64,000 nucleotides of DNA from the NCBI GenBank assembly GCA_918026815.1, contig CAKJVC010000193.1:62001-126000 (forward strand), given 5' to 3'. Every line of letters begins with the position of its first letter. Within the stretch, counting starts at the first letter, position 1. The notes beneath the pieces were generated by a model, which saw only the letters and a program-made list of their open reading frames with translations, made no database searches and was not told the DNA's origin. Shown one piece after another: positions 17,635-30,275 of the stretch. Position numbers and translations under genes: made by a program. The DNA comes from Chalara sp. BL73. Its lineage: Eukaryota; Ascomycota; Leotiomycetes; Helotiales.

Positions 17635-18647
17635 ATGTCTCGCTATCCCTCAGGCCACGAAGGCCACGATCCTTATATCGACTATGCCTCCTCTCACCCC
17701 GAAGGGCATCCAGAAGAGAGAGCCGTCTATGGTTCTCATGTTCCAGATATACCACACGGCGGCCCGCAAGGTCTCAGTCCGCTTCACGAGATCGGGGCGC
17801 ATCAGCAGCAACATCATCAGCACCAACAGCAACAACAGCAACACCACCAAGCGCAACATCCTCAGCATTCTCAACACCAGGTCATCTTAGATCCTCATGT
17901 CATGGCGCATCACCAGTCTCCTCCGTTTGGCAATGCGCCAGGGATGATGCCATATGGGGCTCGCCAGATGCAACCGCAAATGCAACCACAGATGCAGCAA
18001 GCGAGCGGAACAAAACGACAGCGAGATGAACTAGAAGGGCTCGATATGGGAGGGCTACCGGAAGGGCAGATGCAGAGTGGAGATATGCAAAGCATGTCTG
18101 CGCATGGTCTGCCTCAGCAAGCGATGGTAGGATATGGTGGTCAACCAGTACAACAAGCTTACCATGGTCATACTTTGCCTAATCAAGGGCATCGTTCCAA
18201 GATGCCTCGGATGGGCGATGCAGACTCTAGTATGCTGTCGCAAGGAGGTGCACCCAGTGTTGTGGGATTGGAAGGCATGCCTGCACCAGCACCCAGACCT
18301 CGCGGTCCGAAATTGAAATTCACGGCTGAAGATGATCAGCTTCTGGTGGATTTAAAGGAGAACAAGTCATTGACTTGGAAGCAAATTGCAGAGTTTTTCC
18401 GGGACGTTCATCGGGCACTTTGCAGGTACGATACTGCACAAAACTTAAGGCAAAGACCACGCAATGGACAGATGAAACTGTCAGTATCTTCATTCGATAT
18501 CATTCGCACTATGCTAAATATCTACAGGTTCAAAAGTTGCGCCAGGCGCTTCATGACTATGAGCAAGAGAAGTGGCGTATAGTGGCACAGAAAGTCGGCA
18601 CAGGTTTCACCTCAGCTGCTTGTAAAGAGAAAGCTAGGGAGTTATAG
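17635..18647 (+). pseudogene. Myb/SANT gene, copy 2, frameshifted
   Basis: Identical to the gene at 7454-8467 except that the T run at 18394-18398 has five T instead of six. The frame breaks in the middle of the Myb domain, right after KQIAEFF. The shifted frame runs to a stop at 18580-18582, giving 315 residues with an unrelated tail. The correct C-terminal frame continues in another phase to 18647. The putative intron is at 18480-18527. Copy 1 matches the family across this point (FFPGRSSGTLQVRY), so the break lies in copy 2. A one-base homopolymer error is a simple alternative to true inactivation. Confidence 0.85.
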
Positions 18648-21600
18648 CAATCAGCGTCTCCAGCAGAAGCACCCGCTTCTGATCTTGGGGACGCCGAGTA
18701 TTAGCTCAAAAGAGCATATAGGCACTTTAGATGCCCACACATGTCTTCCAGAGACATATCTCTTCACACCCGCCATTCATCAACTTCTAAACTACGGGCC
18801 GTATACCGACACTTCTGATGAAAGCCAGTCGTCGGAATCAGCGACATGATTTCTACCAATACACCTCAAATTTCTCTAATGTACATCACGATATACGACA
18901 TACCATCATATGCCATGCTCCAAAGAAAATTTCCGACTCGGTCCGCGACTGTGAGGCGCCAGTTTTCTGCAACATGATACTAAATATACACTTACCAACC
19001 TTGCAACAAAATTTTAATTTTTCATAGTTCTTGCGGCTTGTTGAGGGGTGGCGGTCAGGCAGATAAAGGCGCAACTAGGGAGGGGGTAGATCGTGGGGTT
19101 TAGGTACTGCGTTGGAAGTTCAGATACATCACATTCCAATATCGCATCGCATTATACCCACCATGAGGCGAAAGGGCGGGAAATGGAAGTGGCAAAGCAA
19201 GGGGCTTGAACATCACTTTCACTCGAATCTTCCTGTCCAGAATTATACCCAACGATATGATGCGTCATTTGTCACAGGCCTCGCCACTGAGCGATCAAAA
19301 CATCTTTTTTCTTGTATGCTAGCGAGTTTTGACTTTTATTTCGGGGTTGGGAATGTTCTCTTGATATGATGAGCGATGATGAATAGTGTCACAAAAGAAC
19401 GATATCCCATAGAATTTAGTATTAGCCACCAAGTAATAACATAGAAATAATCCCTCACAGCTAGCAATTTCACATCTCCCACACGCTCAGCAAACACAAG
19501 CTATGTACCCTATGACTATTATGACTTCTAGACAACTCTATGTTTTGGCATCAATGCTCGACACATACGGTGCGATCGCCGCGCAGGGCGAAAATTGCTT
19601 ACTCCTTCCATGCTGAGCATCAAGTTTCCACAGTCAGATTTATCATCAGGAGTCCCGTGATGGCATTCTACCCGTTCGGCACTTCCACAGCCGCCCGTTG
19701 AGTGCCAGAGCCCTACACAACCTCGCGACGTGACGTGGCTGTCTATAACAGGCCCGTCCCCAAGCTATTCTCCCCCCGTCCCAGATCACCGCGCCAGCCT
19801 CACAAATACTGATTTGCAAACCTCCCTCCCAACCTACCATTGGTTTTACGGGAGGAGACACCCGAAACTCCATCTTGCGATTGAGGGACCCTGATCCTGA
19901 AAAAACGTGCCAGTACAGGTGACAGATGTAGCTTTTTTCCTATGTTCAAAAGACGTTGCGGTTTCAGAACGCGGTTAGCCAGCCCGCATGATCAATGCCT
20001 ATAACGCTTTATGCATTAAGCACTTTTCCGCCTCACCATCCCCCAAAGAGAGCTTTCCGCTAATCAGTCACTTCTTTATAAGCATGATCCGAGCGCTGTG
20101 GCTGAGTCGTCTATCTTTCTTTCCTGATCATCGTGTTTCGAAGAGTTCGAGAAAAAAAGCGGGCGATGGGCCTGGCGGGTTGTTTGTAACATCAGGGTTT
20201 GCGTGCTATTACAGGAGATAGGAATTTGTTTCGATGACCAGCACGGGAAATTGTTTACTTTCAGAGGTGCGAATTTCAAGGATATAATGGGGCGTGGGTA
20301 AGCAAGGCATGATTGGAAGAAATTGTTTCTTCTATGCGTGCAGCTTTTGCATTGTTTCTTCATCCAGATATGGCTCCCCCTTCTTTTTTAAATATAGGGG
20401 CTTTCTCGCTTGTTGATTGGCTGGTTGAATCAGCTCCATTCCTTTAGTCATGCACAATTCATGTTCTTCTCATCATTTGATTCCTCATCTCATCAAATCA
20501 ATTGAAACATGCATGAATGCTACGCCAACCAATTCGCAAGTGCAGGAAAATAAGGTGGTATTCCAACCAGCCTTCTAGAAGCTCCAGGACGTCGGCACTT
20601 CGAAACATATTTAGGGGTTGTGCGGGCTGCGATCCAGGGCGAGTTATTCGGCTATCACTCGGTGCAATGTTGGAAAAACTCTATTTGGGCATGCCTTGCC
20701 GCAATGGCATGCTGCGAGTTTTTACCCCAGATTTTGCTCTGTAGGTTGAGTACCAATAAGCCATGTTTCCTGGAAGGCGTACATTGGTGGTCCGTCATCC
20801 AGCTGCAGGGGCATGTGATATGAAATGCCCTCTTGGATGCAGGAACGGGTACTTGATGCAGAAACTAACGGGCGGAGAGGAAAATTACGGTTCATGATGG
20901 GAAAGTTGAGACGCTATTCTTGAATGCGGAATGGTGTTGTATCCTGCATTTTACGCATGATTCTTTAGGATGTTGAGATTTTGCGCTTTCAAGAAAGCAA
21001 ATGGTTTATAAAGGCCATGGAGGATGCCAAAGCACTTCGAAGAGTAGGTTATGGGTGCATTATTTTTGCATATATTTTTGATTCATAATTTGAAAATATC
21101 GTATCTCGGAATTTCTAAAACATCCAAACTCGTGCATTTAAAGAGGTTTAAAATATAAGACTAACCCTGTTCCATAGGAAAATATCTAGTTTATAGCAGG
21201 GTCTAGAAAACCTGCTTTTAGACTAATATTGAGGTGAAAGGCTTCGACAACAATGCTCGCACTTTTTATTGTTAGGGTCGAGCTTATATCTCAATAAGTG
21301 TAGTAATTAGAAAGAAAGGCCATCAGCAACCAGCTATCGTCGTCATACACACCGGGATACGAGAAAGGCTAGATGCTGCTTTTTCTCCCTCCTTGGACAA
21401 CTCTAGCCCAGCGATACTTACCACATAGAACTTGCTGAAAATTGGGAGTAGATCGCTATACGACTATTACACTTCTGCCTTCTGTGTCCTCTTGTTCGTG
21501 TGCTAGTGTTCGTTGAAGTCAGAAGGCCGCAGAACAAACTACTACAGACAACCGAATCAACAGAATTCAAGCCACTGGTTGTATCTCCATGTCAAGTGTG

Positions 21601-22911
21601 TGTGCCAAAATGTCCAAATAGGTTGAGAAAGTATTTGCAGTGTAGTGTTTCAACATCTGTGAGTGAATACGAGGTAGTTTTCTAGCAGCTGAGAGAGCAA
21701 AGAGAACTACAGGCTTATAAGTTAGGAGCCATTATATAACAATTCCTGCCTAAAAGCCATTTACCAATGTCTCAAATGTTGTGACGATCCAACTCCAACC
21801 TACTTGTTAAAGAAATCCAACCAAAATTCTCATACCATTTTGTTGCCGCAAGACATGTGTAAGGCTCTTGGCAATACTGATCACTTTCTGCTCTGATACG
21901 GAAGCACGCCCCTCAAATATGCACTAATATAATACCTTGAGGTCACATAGATCATCTTGTCCCTGCTATACCAACGGGCAACTCTAGTCCTTAAACAGTA
22001 AATATATACTTGTGTGTACCAAGAATGAACAGACCTATCATAGATCTAGTAACTAGCCCAGCCGAAACTCCTAGACAGATTTAGTTAATTTTCAAATTGG
22101 TGTTAATAAGCTTAAACACAATCATGCAAGACCATTGCTTCGCGCACAGATCTTAGATGACTGTAATATCACTATGTAAACTGCCTATAGTAGAGATGGC
22201 CTGACAGAGAGGGGGCAGGAGTAATGAAATCTGCGAATTGACAAGTATTTTGAGAATAAATGATCCCTTCTGCGCTTCGACATAACCTTAAGATCGAACA
22301 ATCGTTACATTATGCAGATACAGGTTAAAAGAAAAGTAATGCCTATAAATAAGAAAAACAATGTCACTGCATAGAAAATACTGTTTGGCCACCCATATAC
22401 AATAGAGAGAATATTCTTTTCAACAGGGCATTTCATCTAAGCTTGATCCCATAGTGATATTCATCAAGAAACCTGGTTTTCCTCTCGCGAGAGTATTCAG
22501 AAAAAAAGATCAAAGATATTGTTTCAACGAAGGATTCCTCTCGATATTGAAGATATACCAGTGTGCCCTAATACCATCGCAAAAGGGATCTCAAATTCCG
22601 ATGTGTCTTTCCAGACAGTAAAAGATTTCTTGCATGTCATTGTAGGTCCGAGGAAAGACCCCATATAAGTTTGGAAAGCAAGCTCAATAATCGTATTTCG
22701 GAAGTCTGAACAATATCACAGGCATTAATATTCCAAAGGATATGATCACATCTGAGGTTGATGTTTAGTTAATTGGAGAGGATGTTTGCCTTAAGCACGT
22801 GTTTGGAAGTCTCGCGATTGCTGCCTGAGGCTGAATTTCGGCTACTCACTACGTCCAAACTTCGACCTCAAATTATCGTACCATTCAACTTCCAACTCAA
22901 TTGAAGCCGCA
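18648..22911. other. Non-coding stretch, copy 2 of 8468-12730
   Basis: Same content as in copy 1, including the palindrome CTCTCGCGAGAG (22482-22493). Six or so homopolymer differences separate it from copy 1. No gene is recognised. Confidence 0.55.
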
Positions 22912-23742
22912 ATGTTTCTCCAACGCTCTGCAATTGCTGCTGCCCGCCGAGCGGCAGTAAGCCCCGTCGTCAAGCGCAGCTTCGCTACCTCTTTCGTGCG
23001 CCGTACGACCCCACGCTCGCCCCGAGCTTGCTCCCTACACCTGCTAACAAATTCCCTAGGAGATGCAGTACCAACAAACACTGGAAATGTAGACAAGAAG
23101 ATTAAGACTTTCGAAGGTATGGTCAGGCCTAGAGCTCTAGCAAGCTCGAGTGAGGAGGAATGGGGATGTTAATTGCTATACAGATATCAAAACCGAGGAC
23201 GACTTGATTGGCCTCGGAGCTGCTACAGGAAGCGTCCCTACCGATGTGGACCAGGCGACTGGTTTAGAGAGATTGGAAATTCTTGGAAAGATGCAGGGGA
23301 TTGATATCTTCGACATGAAGCCACTTGATGCCTCCCGCAAAGGTGTGCTTCCTCCATAAACATGAGATAAAGTCGAGGAATGTCTTGCTAATGGCGGAAA
23401 ATAGGCACGCTCGACAACCCAATAATCATCAAGTCGGCCGGTGATGAGCAATATGCTGGTTGCACTGGCTATCCCGCTGATTCCCATGTCACAATCTGGC
23501 TCACGGTAAGCCCCGCTCTCTCACACGGCGAATGCAGTTGCTGACTTAAAGCCGCGTAGACCTCCCGTGAACGCCCTATTGAGCGCTGCCCTGAGTGCGG
23601 AAGTGTTTACAAGATGGAATATGTCGGCCCACAAGAGGACCCTCACGCACATGACCACGGACACGGACACGGCCATGATCACCACGCCGCCTACGAGGAG
23701 CCCAAGACCTTCGCTGATTTCGTGAAGCCTGAATACAGATAA
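22912..23742 (+). CDS. cox4: Cytochrome c oxidase subunit 4 (COX5B family), copy 2, intact
   Basis: Nuclear-encoded subunit of complex IV. Exons are 22912-23002, 23060-23116, 23184-23342, 23405-23505 and 23560-23742. The sum is 591 nt, giving 196 residues. The N-terminus (MFLQRSAIAAARRAAV..KRSFATS) is a basic, Ser/Ala-rich mitochondrial presequence. The mature part carries LERLEILGKMQGIDIFDM and then the zinc-site region: a Cys-to-His spacing in GCTGYPADSH and the CxxC of RCPECGSVYK. A His/Asp/Gly-rich stretch (HAHDHGHGHGHDHH) follows and the end is TFADFVKPEYR. Introns are 54-67 nt with good branch sites. The gene is essential for respiration in yeast, so this copy is probably the true reading of the locus. 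Confidence 0.94.
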
Positions 23743-24750
23743 GGGCATATTGGGCACTGATAGGGACGGGGTGTATATAGAGGCATGTTGTAGAATAGCA
23801 GCAATTGAGATTTATCCAGGACCTGCCTTGTTGTTGGATTTGGGTAAATTGCTTTTTGCGTTGGAGCTCTGGTTCGTACATCTTCTGCAGGAGCTGACCT
23901 GAAGTCCGCAAATTCCCTGCAAGAACATGCCGCCAGAACTATGCTTCTACGATTTCTACAGTTATGAGATTTGACGCTTCCCATGCCCACCGCTGCCCAT
24001 CAGAAGATTTTAACATCTTAGTTGCCAAAATTACTCGCATATCAGAATTAGCATCGCCACCACGCATAATATGCAAATAGTTACTAATCAGCTATCAACC
24101 ACCTTCAGCTACACACCATAATTCTCCCAAACTACCAGCTCCCTGAAATAGATCTACGTCGATTCCAGCTGCCATATGAAATCCACAATACCAAGGCCTA
24201 CTAGGAAGAAGCTCGTAAATTCACGGCCGGTTGGGAAACAAAAAATCTCTTAAACGAGAATCACTGCTGGAGCCAAGTATAGTACATATTAGCGCGATTT
24301 GTCATCTTCAAAATTACCGCTACGTAGCTGCTTATATATTCGAAGGATCTGGCGGAAGTATGCTAAATAACACACAGATACGGAAAGAACATTAAGAGAA
24401 AAGATGTCTGAAGAGCTGCGACGGGTAGCAATTGGCAGTGACCGCCATGTCGAATGTTGACGAAGCACTTCACATCTAGATCTAGGCGGGAAGGAACAGG
24501 AATATATCAATTGTATTTGCACATCTGACAGATAGACATTCCTACCCGTCCCCAAGAAAACGCCACAATGCATGAAACCCTCTTTGATACAATAAGGGAT
24601 TGCCATATTCCCATCCTTCGCTTCCGTTTCGCGCCGGCGTTCCCATTTCCAGCAAGCATCGCCTGCCGTGTGGAGGTATCTTCTAAGCGCTTTCATATAT
24701 TTCACAACGTCTATCATGCCGCTTTGCCTTCCATTCTAGAAGTCCTCCGT
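23743..24750. other. Convergent intergenic region, cox4 to mannosyltransferase
   Basis: Copy 2 of 13561-14566. It lies between the 3' ends of cox4 (+) and the mannosyltransferase gene (-). Frames on both strands lack recognisable content. Confidence 0.55.
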
Positions 24751-26471
24751 TCAGGGACTGGCCCACCCACCTGCAACATCTACCCATTCCGCAAGGCAGG
24801 ATCCCTGCTTGCCTTCTACATCGACAATATCCGTGTCGCATTTGCAGCGACATCCGACTCCATTCTCCTTGACTGGGTCCCAGTCCGCCCAGTACTCGTC
24901 TTCTTCTTTCCGCTTCTTCTCATCCAGGGTCGTGGCCTCTAGCCATGGTATACGAGCCATTTGTCGCGCTGGTGCGTTAGCAGGGCAATGTTGGATAGTG
25001 GTGTGTCTGTAGCCAAAATCTCGGAAGTAATGGATGTCACGCGGCGCTAAAAGTGCACCCGCAGCAAGAGAATGGATTGGCGCATCACCCCACTAATGTT
25101 GTGTTAGTAACCATTGATCACAAGAAGGAAATAGGGCCTTTACTCTCTCCATCCAAAATCCTCCACTCCGGTCCATCATTTGGAAGAAATCCTCATACTC
25201 CTTGCTCCGGAACCAACTCAGTCGGGCGATTTCAAAATTTGACCAGAAGTGGCACATATTGTATTTCTCGCCCTCCATAGCCTCTGGATCGATGTCTGGA
25301 AGAGAGACACGAGAGGGATCGCCTCGCAAGATTTCTTCTGGCAATGGACGCTTGAAGTTGGGGTCATCCTCTGGAAGATCTTTTGGCTTGTCTGGTTGAG
25401 GCTCTACAAACATTTCCCAAAGTCCTTGTGAAGTCAAATTGTTGATCCGCTTATATGCCGATGCATATCGGAAGATATTTGGTACGGTCTCCTTCAATTC
25501 CTTTACAGCAATAGTGAAGCCGTAGGTCTTGTTTGCCTCAATCATCTTCAAGAAAGGATCACTGTTCTGGTCAGATGGGAGTCCTGTATCATTTACGATG
25601 AACATACTATGTAATGTCGCAGAAATACTTGATCTCTGGTTCCAAGCGCCAGTACCACTCATACTTTTGTAGCAGCTCATGCTTGTAGAAAAATCTACGA
25701 TTTGTTAGCATTGTGCAAATAAAGATAGATTCTTGCCTAACCCGGAGTAAAATCTGCACATAGCGTGATAACTTTCCATTCCACCATACATAATAGCAGC
25801 ATCTCCCTGTTTGGCTATACCTTCCTTGGCCACCTTAGGATCGATCCAGTCCGGGAATCCCCAATGCGCAGGGTCGATTTGCCCAAATTCTACAGGGGAG
25901 CTTGTGTAGTTTTGCACAGTTTCCCTGAATGTTGAATTGAATTCTCCATCGTTGAGGAAGACATAAGGGTAGTTATACCACCGATTGAAATGTCTCTCAA
26001 GAGATTTAACAGATTGTATAACGCCTTCCAACTCCTTATTTCGTGCCAGCACTACAATCGCCGCGTTCGCTCGAGGTTGTGAGGTATCGGGCTCCAAGCA
26101 ACCTGTCACGAAAACCTGGTCATGATCTGTTGAAATTTTCCTATCCCATGCGTTAGTTACTGCACAAACGCCATGTATATAGATCTGCCATACCTTATAG
26201 CCGGTGGCGCCCCTGATGGTATTAAGATGCCAACTCCTGATTTAGGATGCCGAACAAATAGGATTATGATTAGCAGCACCACTATGCACGGAAATAGGAG
26301 AACAACGCCGAGCGGTACGGATATGGTTGAATTTCCCTTCAATCGTAACGGCCGCCAAAGAAACCGGAATCTTGATGTGTGCTTGCCCTTTCCCTTGGGT
26401 TTCACTTCGTCCAGCGTAGGAAGGTCTGCTGTGGAAGGCAACCGCTTTATGAGCCTCTGAGCGAACGACAT
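24751..26471 (-). CDS. KTR/KRE2-type alpha-1,2-mannosyltransferase (GT15)
   Basis: Golgi type II membrane enzyme that transfers mannose from GDP-mannose to N- and O-linked glycans of cell-wall and secreted proteins. Exons in transcription order are 26471-26194, 26140-25742, 25694-25608, 25561-25144 and 25092-24751. The sum is 1,524 nt, giving 507 residues. A short cytosolic tail is followed by one membrane anchor (about residues 52-73, VPLGVVLLFPCIVVLLI). The lumenal catalytic domain has the family landmarks ANAAIVVLARN, YNYPYVFLNDGEFN, MESYHAMCRFYSG, YEWYWRLEPEIKYFCDITYD, NITSQGLWEMF-like NNLTSQGLWEMFVEPQ and GFWMERWGDAPIHS. A Cys-containing tail (GCRCKCDTD) follows. Branch sites such as ACTAAC and GCTAAC support the joins. 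The last exon is partly inside the duplicated block, but this copy is complete. Confidence 0.95.
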
Positions 26472-27480
26472 TGTGGACTGTATGTGTTAAGACACGGCTC
26501 ACGGCACTAAGGATAGCGCCGCCTTTGAAGAAATTGCTCTGCAGAGGTTGAAAGGGCCTATAATTATTACAATGTGTATTCCTGTGCCTGATGTCAGTAA
26601 ATGACAAAGCTGGAAAATTGGCAGCCCCATAGCTCATCAAGTATCCATTTGATGTTTTCCCATGCTTTGAGAACATACTTACACAATACTGGACCGGATG
26701 AATCTGAAAACGAGGATGCTTTAACGAGCGGATGGAGGATATATCCTCAATCGAGAAACAGCTTGCGGTGACGCGTTGGGAGATGGTTTTGCGCCCAGTT
26801 GCACAATGATACAGAAGTCGTCAATCAACAGATGAAAGCATCTAATGCGGCTCACTCTTCTGGGTGGTGGTCGAGGCCTTTCGCTCCTTGATTTTGGCAC
26901 TGGAGGACAGACGACGTTTGCTTGCGATAGGAGAGGATCTTAGGTTGGTTGAATTGCTGCAGGATTAAGAATCTCGGCAAAAATAATCCTGGTTTGGAGC
27001 CCCTGTTTGCTGCATCTGTGGCTTTGGGTGGGCGACTGATAGGGAGACACAATTTAGACAACCGTTGAACTCCCGTTCTTATGTGAAGGAAGGGTAACAA
27101 TACAAATGATTGTTTGATATTTTTCTAGCTTTCTGTTTTTCATTCTTATAGCAAGTACTTGTTAGGGTCCTGTCTGTCGACAGCTAGAATTGTGATGGGA
27201 CCACTTTTCTGCCACTTTTTATAGAAACCTGGAATTCCCACTCCGTCGACAAGTCCCCATAAAACAGCAATTTGGGGATCTAGAAGAATATAAAAAAGGG
27301 CATAGACGATCATATGGCAAGACAATTCGTGGACCCAAACGTGTCGCCCTAAGATTTTACCAAACCATACGAATCACTTGCCATCGCAGAACTTCCGCAG
27401 CCAAATTTACCTACATTGCCATACTGAGTCAAATCACCTGATCGAGGACCATACAACCATTCAAGCTGGATGCATCCAGA
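26472..27480. other. Divergent intergenic region
   Basis: One kb between the start of the mannosyltransferase gene (-) and the DUF4604 gene (+), so it should contain both promoters. Short frames on the minus strand have no recognisable content. Nothing else is seen. Confidence 0.55.
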
Positions 27481-28023
27481 ATGTCCAAAATAACGCCTAA
27501 GAACCTCCAGTATAACAATGCCCCTCCACCATTCCTCGCACGCCTCCAAGCAGGGCGCTCAACAGGACCCTCAGATTTCCAAGCCGTACGTCCTACGAAA
27601 GCCAGGGACCCAGCTGAGGAAGCGGAAGACGAGCCGGTAGTATTTGATGAGGCGAGCGGGGAGACGTTGAGTAGGAAAGAGTGGGAGGCCAGGCAGCAGG
27701 ATGATGACGCTGGAAGAAAGAGAGAGAGCGGAGAGGAGGACAATGAGCTGGGAAAGGGAGAGGGAAATGGGAAAGATGGGGAAAGGAAAGAGGAGGCGAA
27801 GGTTGGTATCGGAGCAGGGAGGAAGAGGAAGGTTGGGAGGGTTGTTGGGGGCGAGGAGGAGGAAAGCGAAGAGCAGCTTAAGGGTGGCAAAGGCACGGTA
27901 AAAAGGAAAGTTGAAGATGATAGGGATTCTGTTAGGAAGAAGGATAGTAGCAAGAAGGTAGAGAAATCGACAGGGGGCAAGAAGGCGAAGAAGGTTAAGT
28001 TGAGTTTTGGGGATGATGAATAA
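27481..28023 (+). CDS. DUF4604-domain protein (KIAA1143-like)
   Basis: A single-exon gene for a 180-residue, highly charged protein. The N-terminus (SKITPKNLQYNNAPPPFLAR) and the extreme C-terminus (KKVKLSFGDDE) match the DUF4604 pattern, in which short conserved ends flank a long, poorly conserved Lys/Glu-rich middle. The middle contains FDEASGETLSRKEWEARQ and several basic clusters that could be nuclear-localisation signals. The molecular function of the family is unknown to me. Long antisense frames over this gene come from its purine-rich coding strand. The gene converges with the TAF14-like gene. Confidence 0.85.
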   Translation: MSKITPKNLQYNNAPPPFLARLQAGRSTGPSDFQAVRPTKARDPAEEAEDEPVVFDEASGETLSRKEWEARQQDDDAGRKRESGEEDNELGKGEGNGKDGERKEEAKVGIGAGRKRKVGRVVGGEEEESEEQLKGGKGTVKRKVEDDRDSVRKKDSSKKVEKSTGGKKAKKVKLSFGDDE

Positions 28024-28541
28024 GGATAGGAACGAAAAGGAAAGAAAAAAGGAGTTTGGTTTATGATATGTTCTTGATACCCGATACACACATATCCTCA
28101 TAAATGAACACCCAAGAGACTTGAAAACCAAGGCTCTCAGGGATGTTGTGCATTTGAAAGTGCTAAAATTTAGTTCGATATGTAGACTTTTATTGATGCT
28201 CGCCAATATTGCTCAAACCCACCCTTGACCGGCCGATTCTTCCGTCCTAGATACACGATAAAAAGTTTGCTTCGAAGAAAACTGTCCGTCGGAGTATAGC
28301 GCCATGCCCAGATATATCCATCGAACGCGCAATATAAATCAAACGCAAATCCTCACTGACGATGAAAGGATGCTATGCCCCAGCCCGCGCATCGAACGCC
28401 AACCATAAAAAGATGTTAAAGTAAACCGCCTGCTGTTGGTAATCCGTTATTCTCTGACTAGCCGACTAGCGTACTGACATTGGAAAGAGATAGATGAGCA
28501 GTTGCAGGAATTGGTATCATATTTCTACGTCAGTTCGTGTG
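28024..28541. other. Convergent intergenic region
   Basis: 518 bp between the 3' ends of the DUF4604 gene and the TAF14-like gene. No gene or RNA element is seen. Confidence 0.6.
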
Positions 28542-29474
28542 TCATGCTTGTGCGCCTTCTTTGGAGACGTATGCCCAAAGCATCTTAACCAAAGAATCTG
28601 GGAGGGTATATAGGTCGACGTGGAACTCGCCCTCTGCGGCATAGTCAGCCTTGCATACTTAACAAGTACAGTTAGGGGAGCTTACGTTCGATATCGTTCT
28701 TTGTGTACGTCTCTTCAGATTTGTTATCATGAATCATCTGAACGACATGAAGGAGGTCATCCTCATTCAGCTTGACCAATCCATCTGCCAGCTTCTCCAT
28801 ATCGACCGCAGCCTGTGTCCGCTTCCTCTTCTTATCATCCTTCTTCCGTGCTCCATTCTCGTCGCCTGGAACCGGGCCAGACTCTCGAAGGATGCTCACC
28901 AAGGCAGCGCTTGGATTCTTAAAAGTAATAACGTGCTTTGCCTCATATCGTGGCTTTGCAAAGTTTAGATCGTGTGTTAACGAATTCTTACCACCCTTTT
29001 CGGTAGTGTAGAGGTCAATCGTCATATCGAATTCACCCCAACCCTCGTTCTCGCAGCGGAATGGTGGACTTGTAAAAGCTATAAAAAAAAGTCAGGTTCT
29101 GCAAGTGATTGAAATTTCAAAAGACTCACTTTGAATTGGATTGGCGAAGGAGGGATGCAAATTGTAAACTGCCTTTGTGAAACATGACGCTGGCTTCTCG
29201 TCGCCTGCTTCATCAAGGAGAACGATCTCGATGTTCCAAGTCTTCATAGGAAATCCCTCAACTTCTGAAGGCTTATCACTGATAGGCAGTCAGCTCGCAC
29301 CACTCTGTACGATTCGTCTCTGTCATAAAATGTTGAATTTAACGTAACGTACATGTTTCGTTGCTCAGTGATCACCTTCACGGTGCGCTTGATCTGTGAG
29401 GAGTTAGCAGTTGTTTGATTTCGAATTTCTTTAGGAATTTTCAAGGAAGCAGAAAGGCCTACCTCTGCGACCAT
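28542..29474 (-). CDS. taf14: YEATS-domain protein, TAF14/TFG3-like
   Basis: In yeast, Taf14 is a shared subunit of TFIID, TFIIF, SWI/SNF, INO80 and NuA3; its YEATS domain reads acylated histone lysines. Exons in transcription order are 29474-29463, 29393-29353, 29278-29130, 29078-28686 and 28633-28542. The sum is 687 nt, giving 228 residues. The first coding exon is only 12 nt (MVAE). The YEATS domain covers about residues 5-125 (IKRTVKVITEQRN, WNIEIVLLDE, LHPSFANP, GWGEFDMTIDLYT, HDLNFAKPRYEAKH). A basic linker (KKDDKKRKR) leads to the C-terminal extra-terminal-like domain (DMEKLADGLVKLNEDDLLHV, FHVDLYTLPDSLVKMLWAYV). Architecture and length match Taf14 rather than Yaf9 or Sas5. Confidence 0.93.
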
Positions 29475-30275
29475 CTTGACGACTTTGACTCCTATGCGAT
29501 AGTTTGTGCACGACTGCCTGGAGTAAGTACAATGGACGTTGAGGAGAGTTGAATGCGACGCGCTTTAACAATTGACCGAGCTCCGGGTGTGAACCGTGAA
29601 TAGTGGGGTCGATTGATCTTGTCCGCAACTTCAGCCCTAATAGTTTAGCTGAAATTCTCTTTTGACCGCAGATTTCGGTTCTAGTTATCTACAAGAACAC
29701 AGATCGCAGTGATCATCACGTTATGACTTGCAGGATTTCAGAAGACCCCGAATTTCTAAAAATTAGTCTTGTTGAAGAGGAGAGCGAGTTGACTTTTCTT
29801 GAAGGTGAAAGTCGCCGCAAAATCTGACGGGGTTCATAGATATTAGCCGAAACCTGAACCTCCAACCAGCCGAGCCGGCTTTGATTCACTTCAAAGGATT
29901 ACAGCAAAGGCATGGCTTGGATAGTGATGGGGCAATATGTAGAGTCGCAGTAGGGGAATGAGGGACTGCTATTTAGTCTAACTACAATTCATGGATAGTC
30001 TCAATCGAGTACTACTCAATGACCATTTCCACCATCTCCCACGATCTATGAATCCAGCTTCAGGAACAAACAACCAAGACCGCTAGAAAAATCAAGGTTT
30101 CCTTCGAGGAGCCGTGTTGGACTACTTCTCCGAAAGTATGCGCGCAAGGGGGTGACAATGGTGTAAGGAATCCATGCAAAAAGGGTCCATGCAAAAGGGT
30201 CGTGACTTTCGTGTAAATGGGTGGTGCTAGGCTCGAAAAGGGACATCGAAGTGAAGGCAATTCTGTCCAAGGAAC
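29475..30275. other. Intergenic region between TAF14-like and RanBP1 genes
   Basis: 800 bp with the TAF14-like promoter and the RanBP1 3' end. Short minus-strand frames overlapping the RanBP1 end are shadows. Nothing else is recognised. Confidence 0.55.

Larger units (their letters stand above)
14796..24979. repeat. Tandem duplication, copy 2 (10,184 bp)
   Basis: Direct repeat of 4610-14795. At the junction the sequence runs ..GGTGCGTTA|AAGGATATGG.. The left part matches the end of copy 2 (24971-24979) and the right part matches the start of copy 1 (4610 onward). The bases flanking the junction match only one parent each, so the join has no microhomology. Unique sequence resumes at 24980, within the last exon of the mannosyltransferase gene. 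Confidence 0.97.

Noticed and set aside
27429..28206. Long antisense frames (220 and 211 codons) over the DUF4604 gene
   Set aside because: They arise from the purine-rich sense strand and consist of Ser/Pro/Leu/Phe runs.
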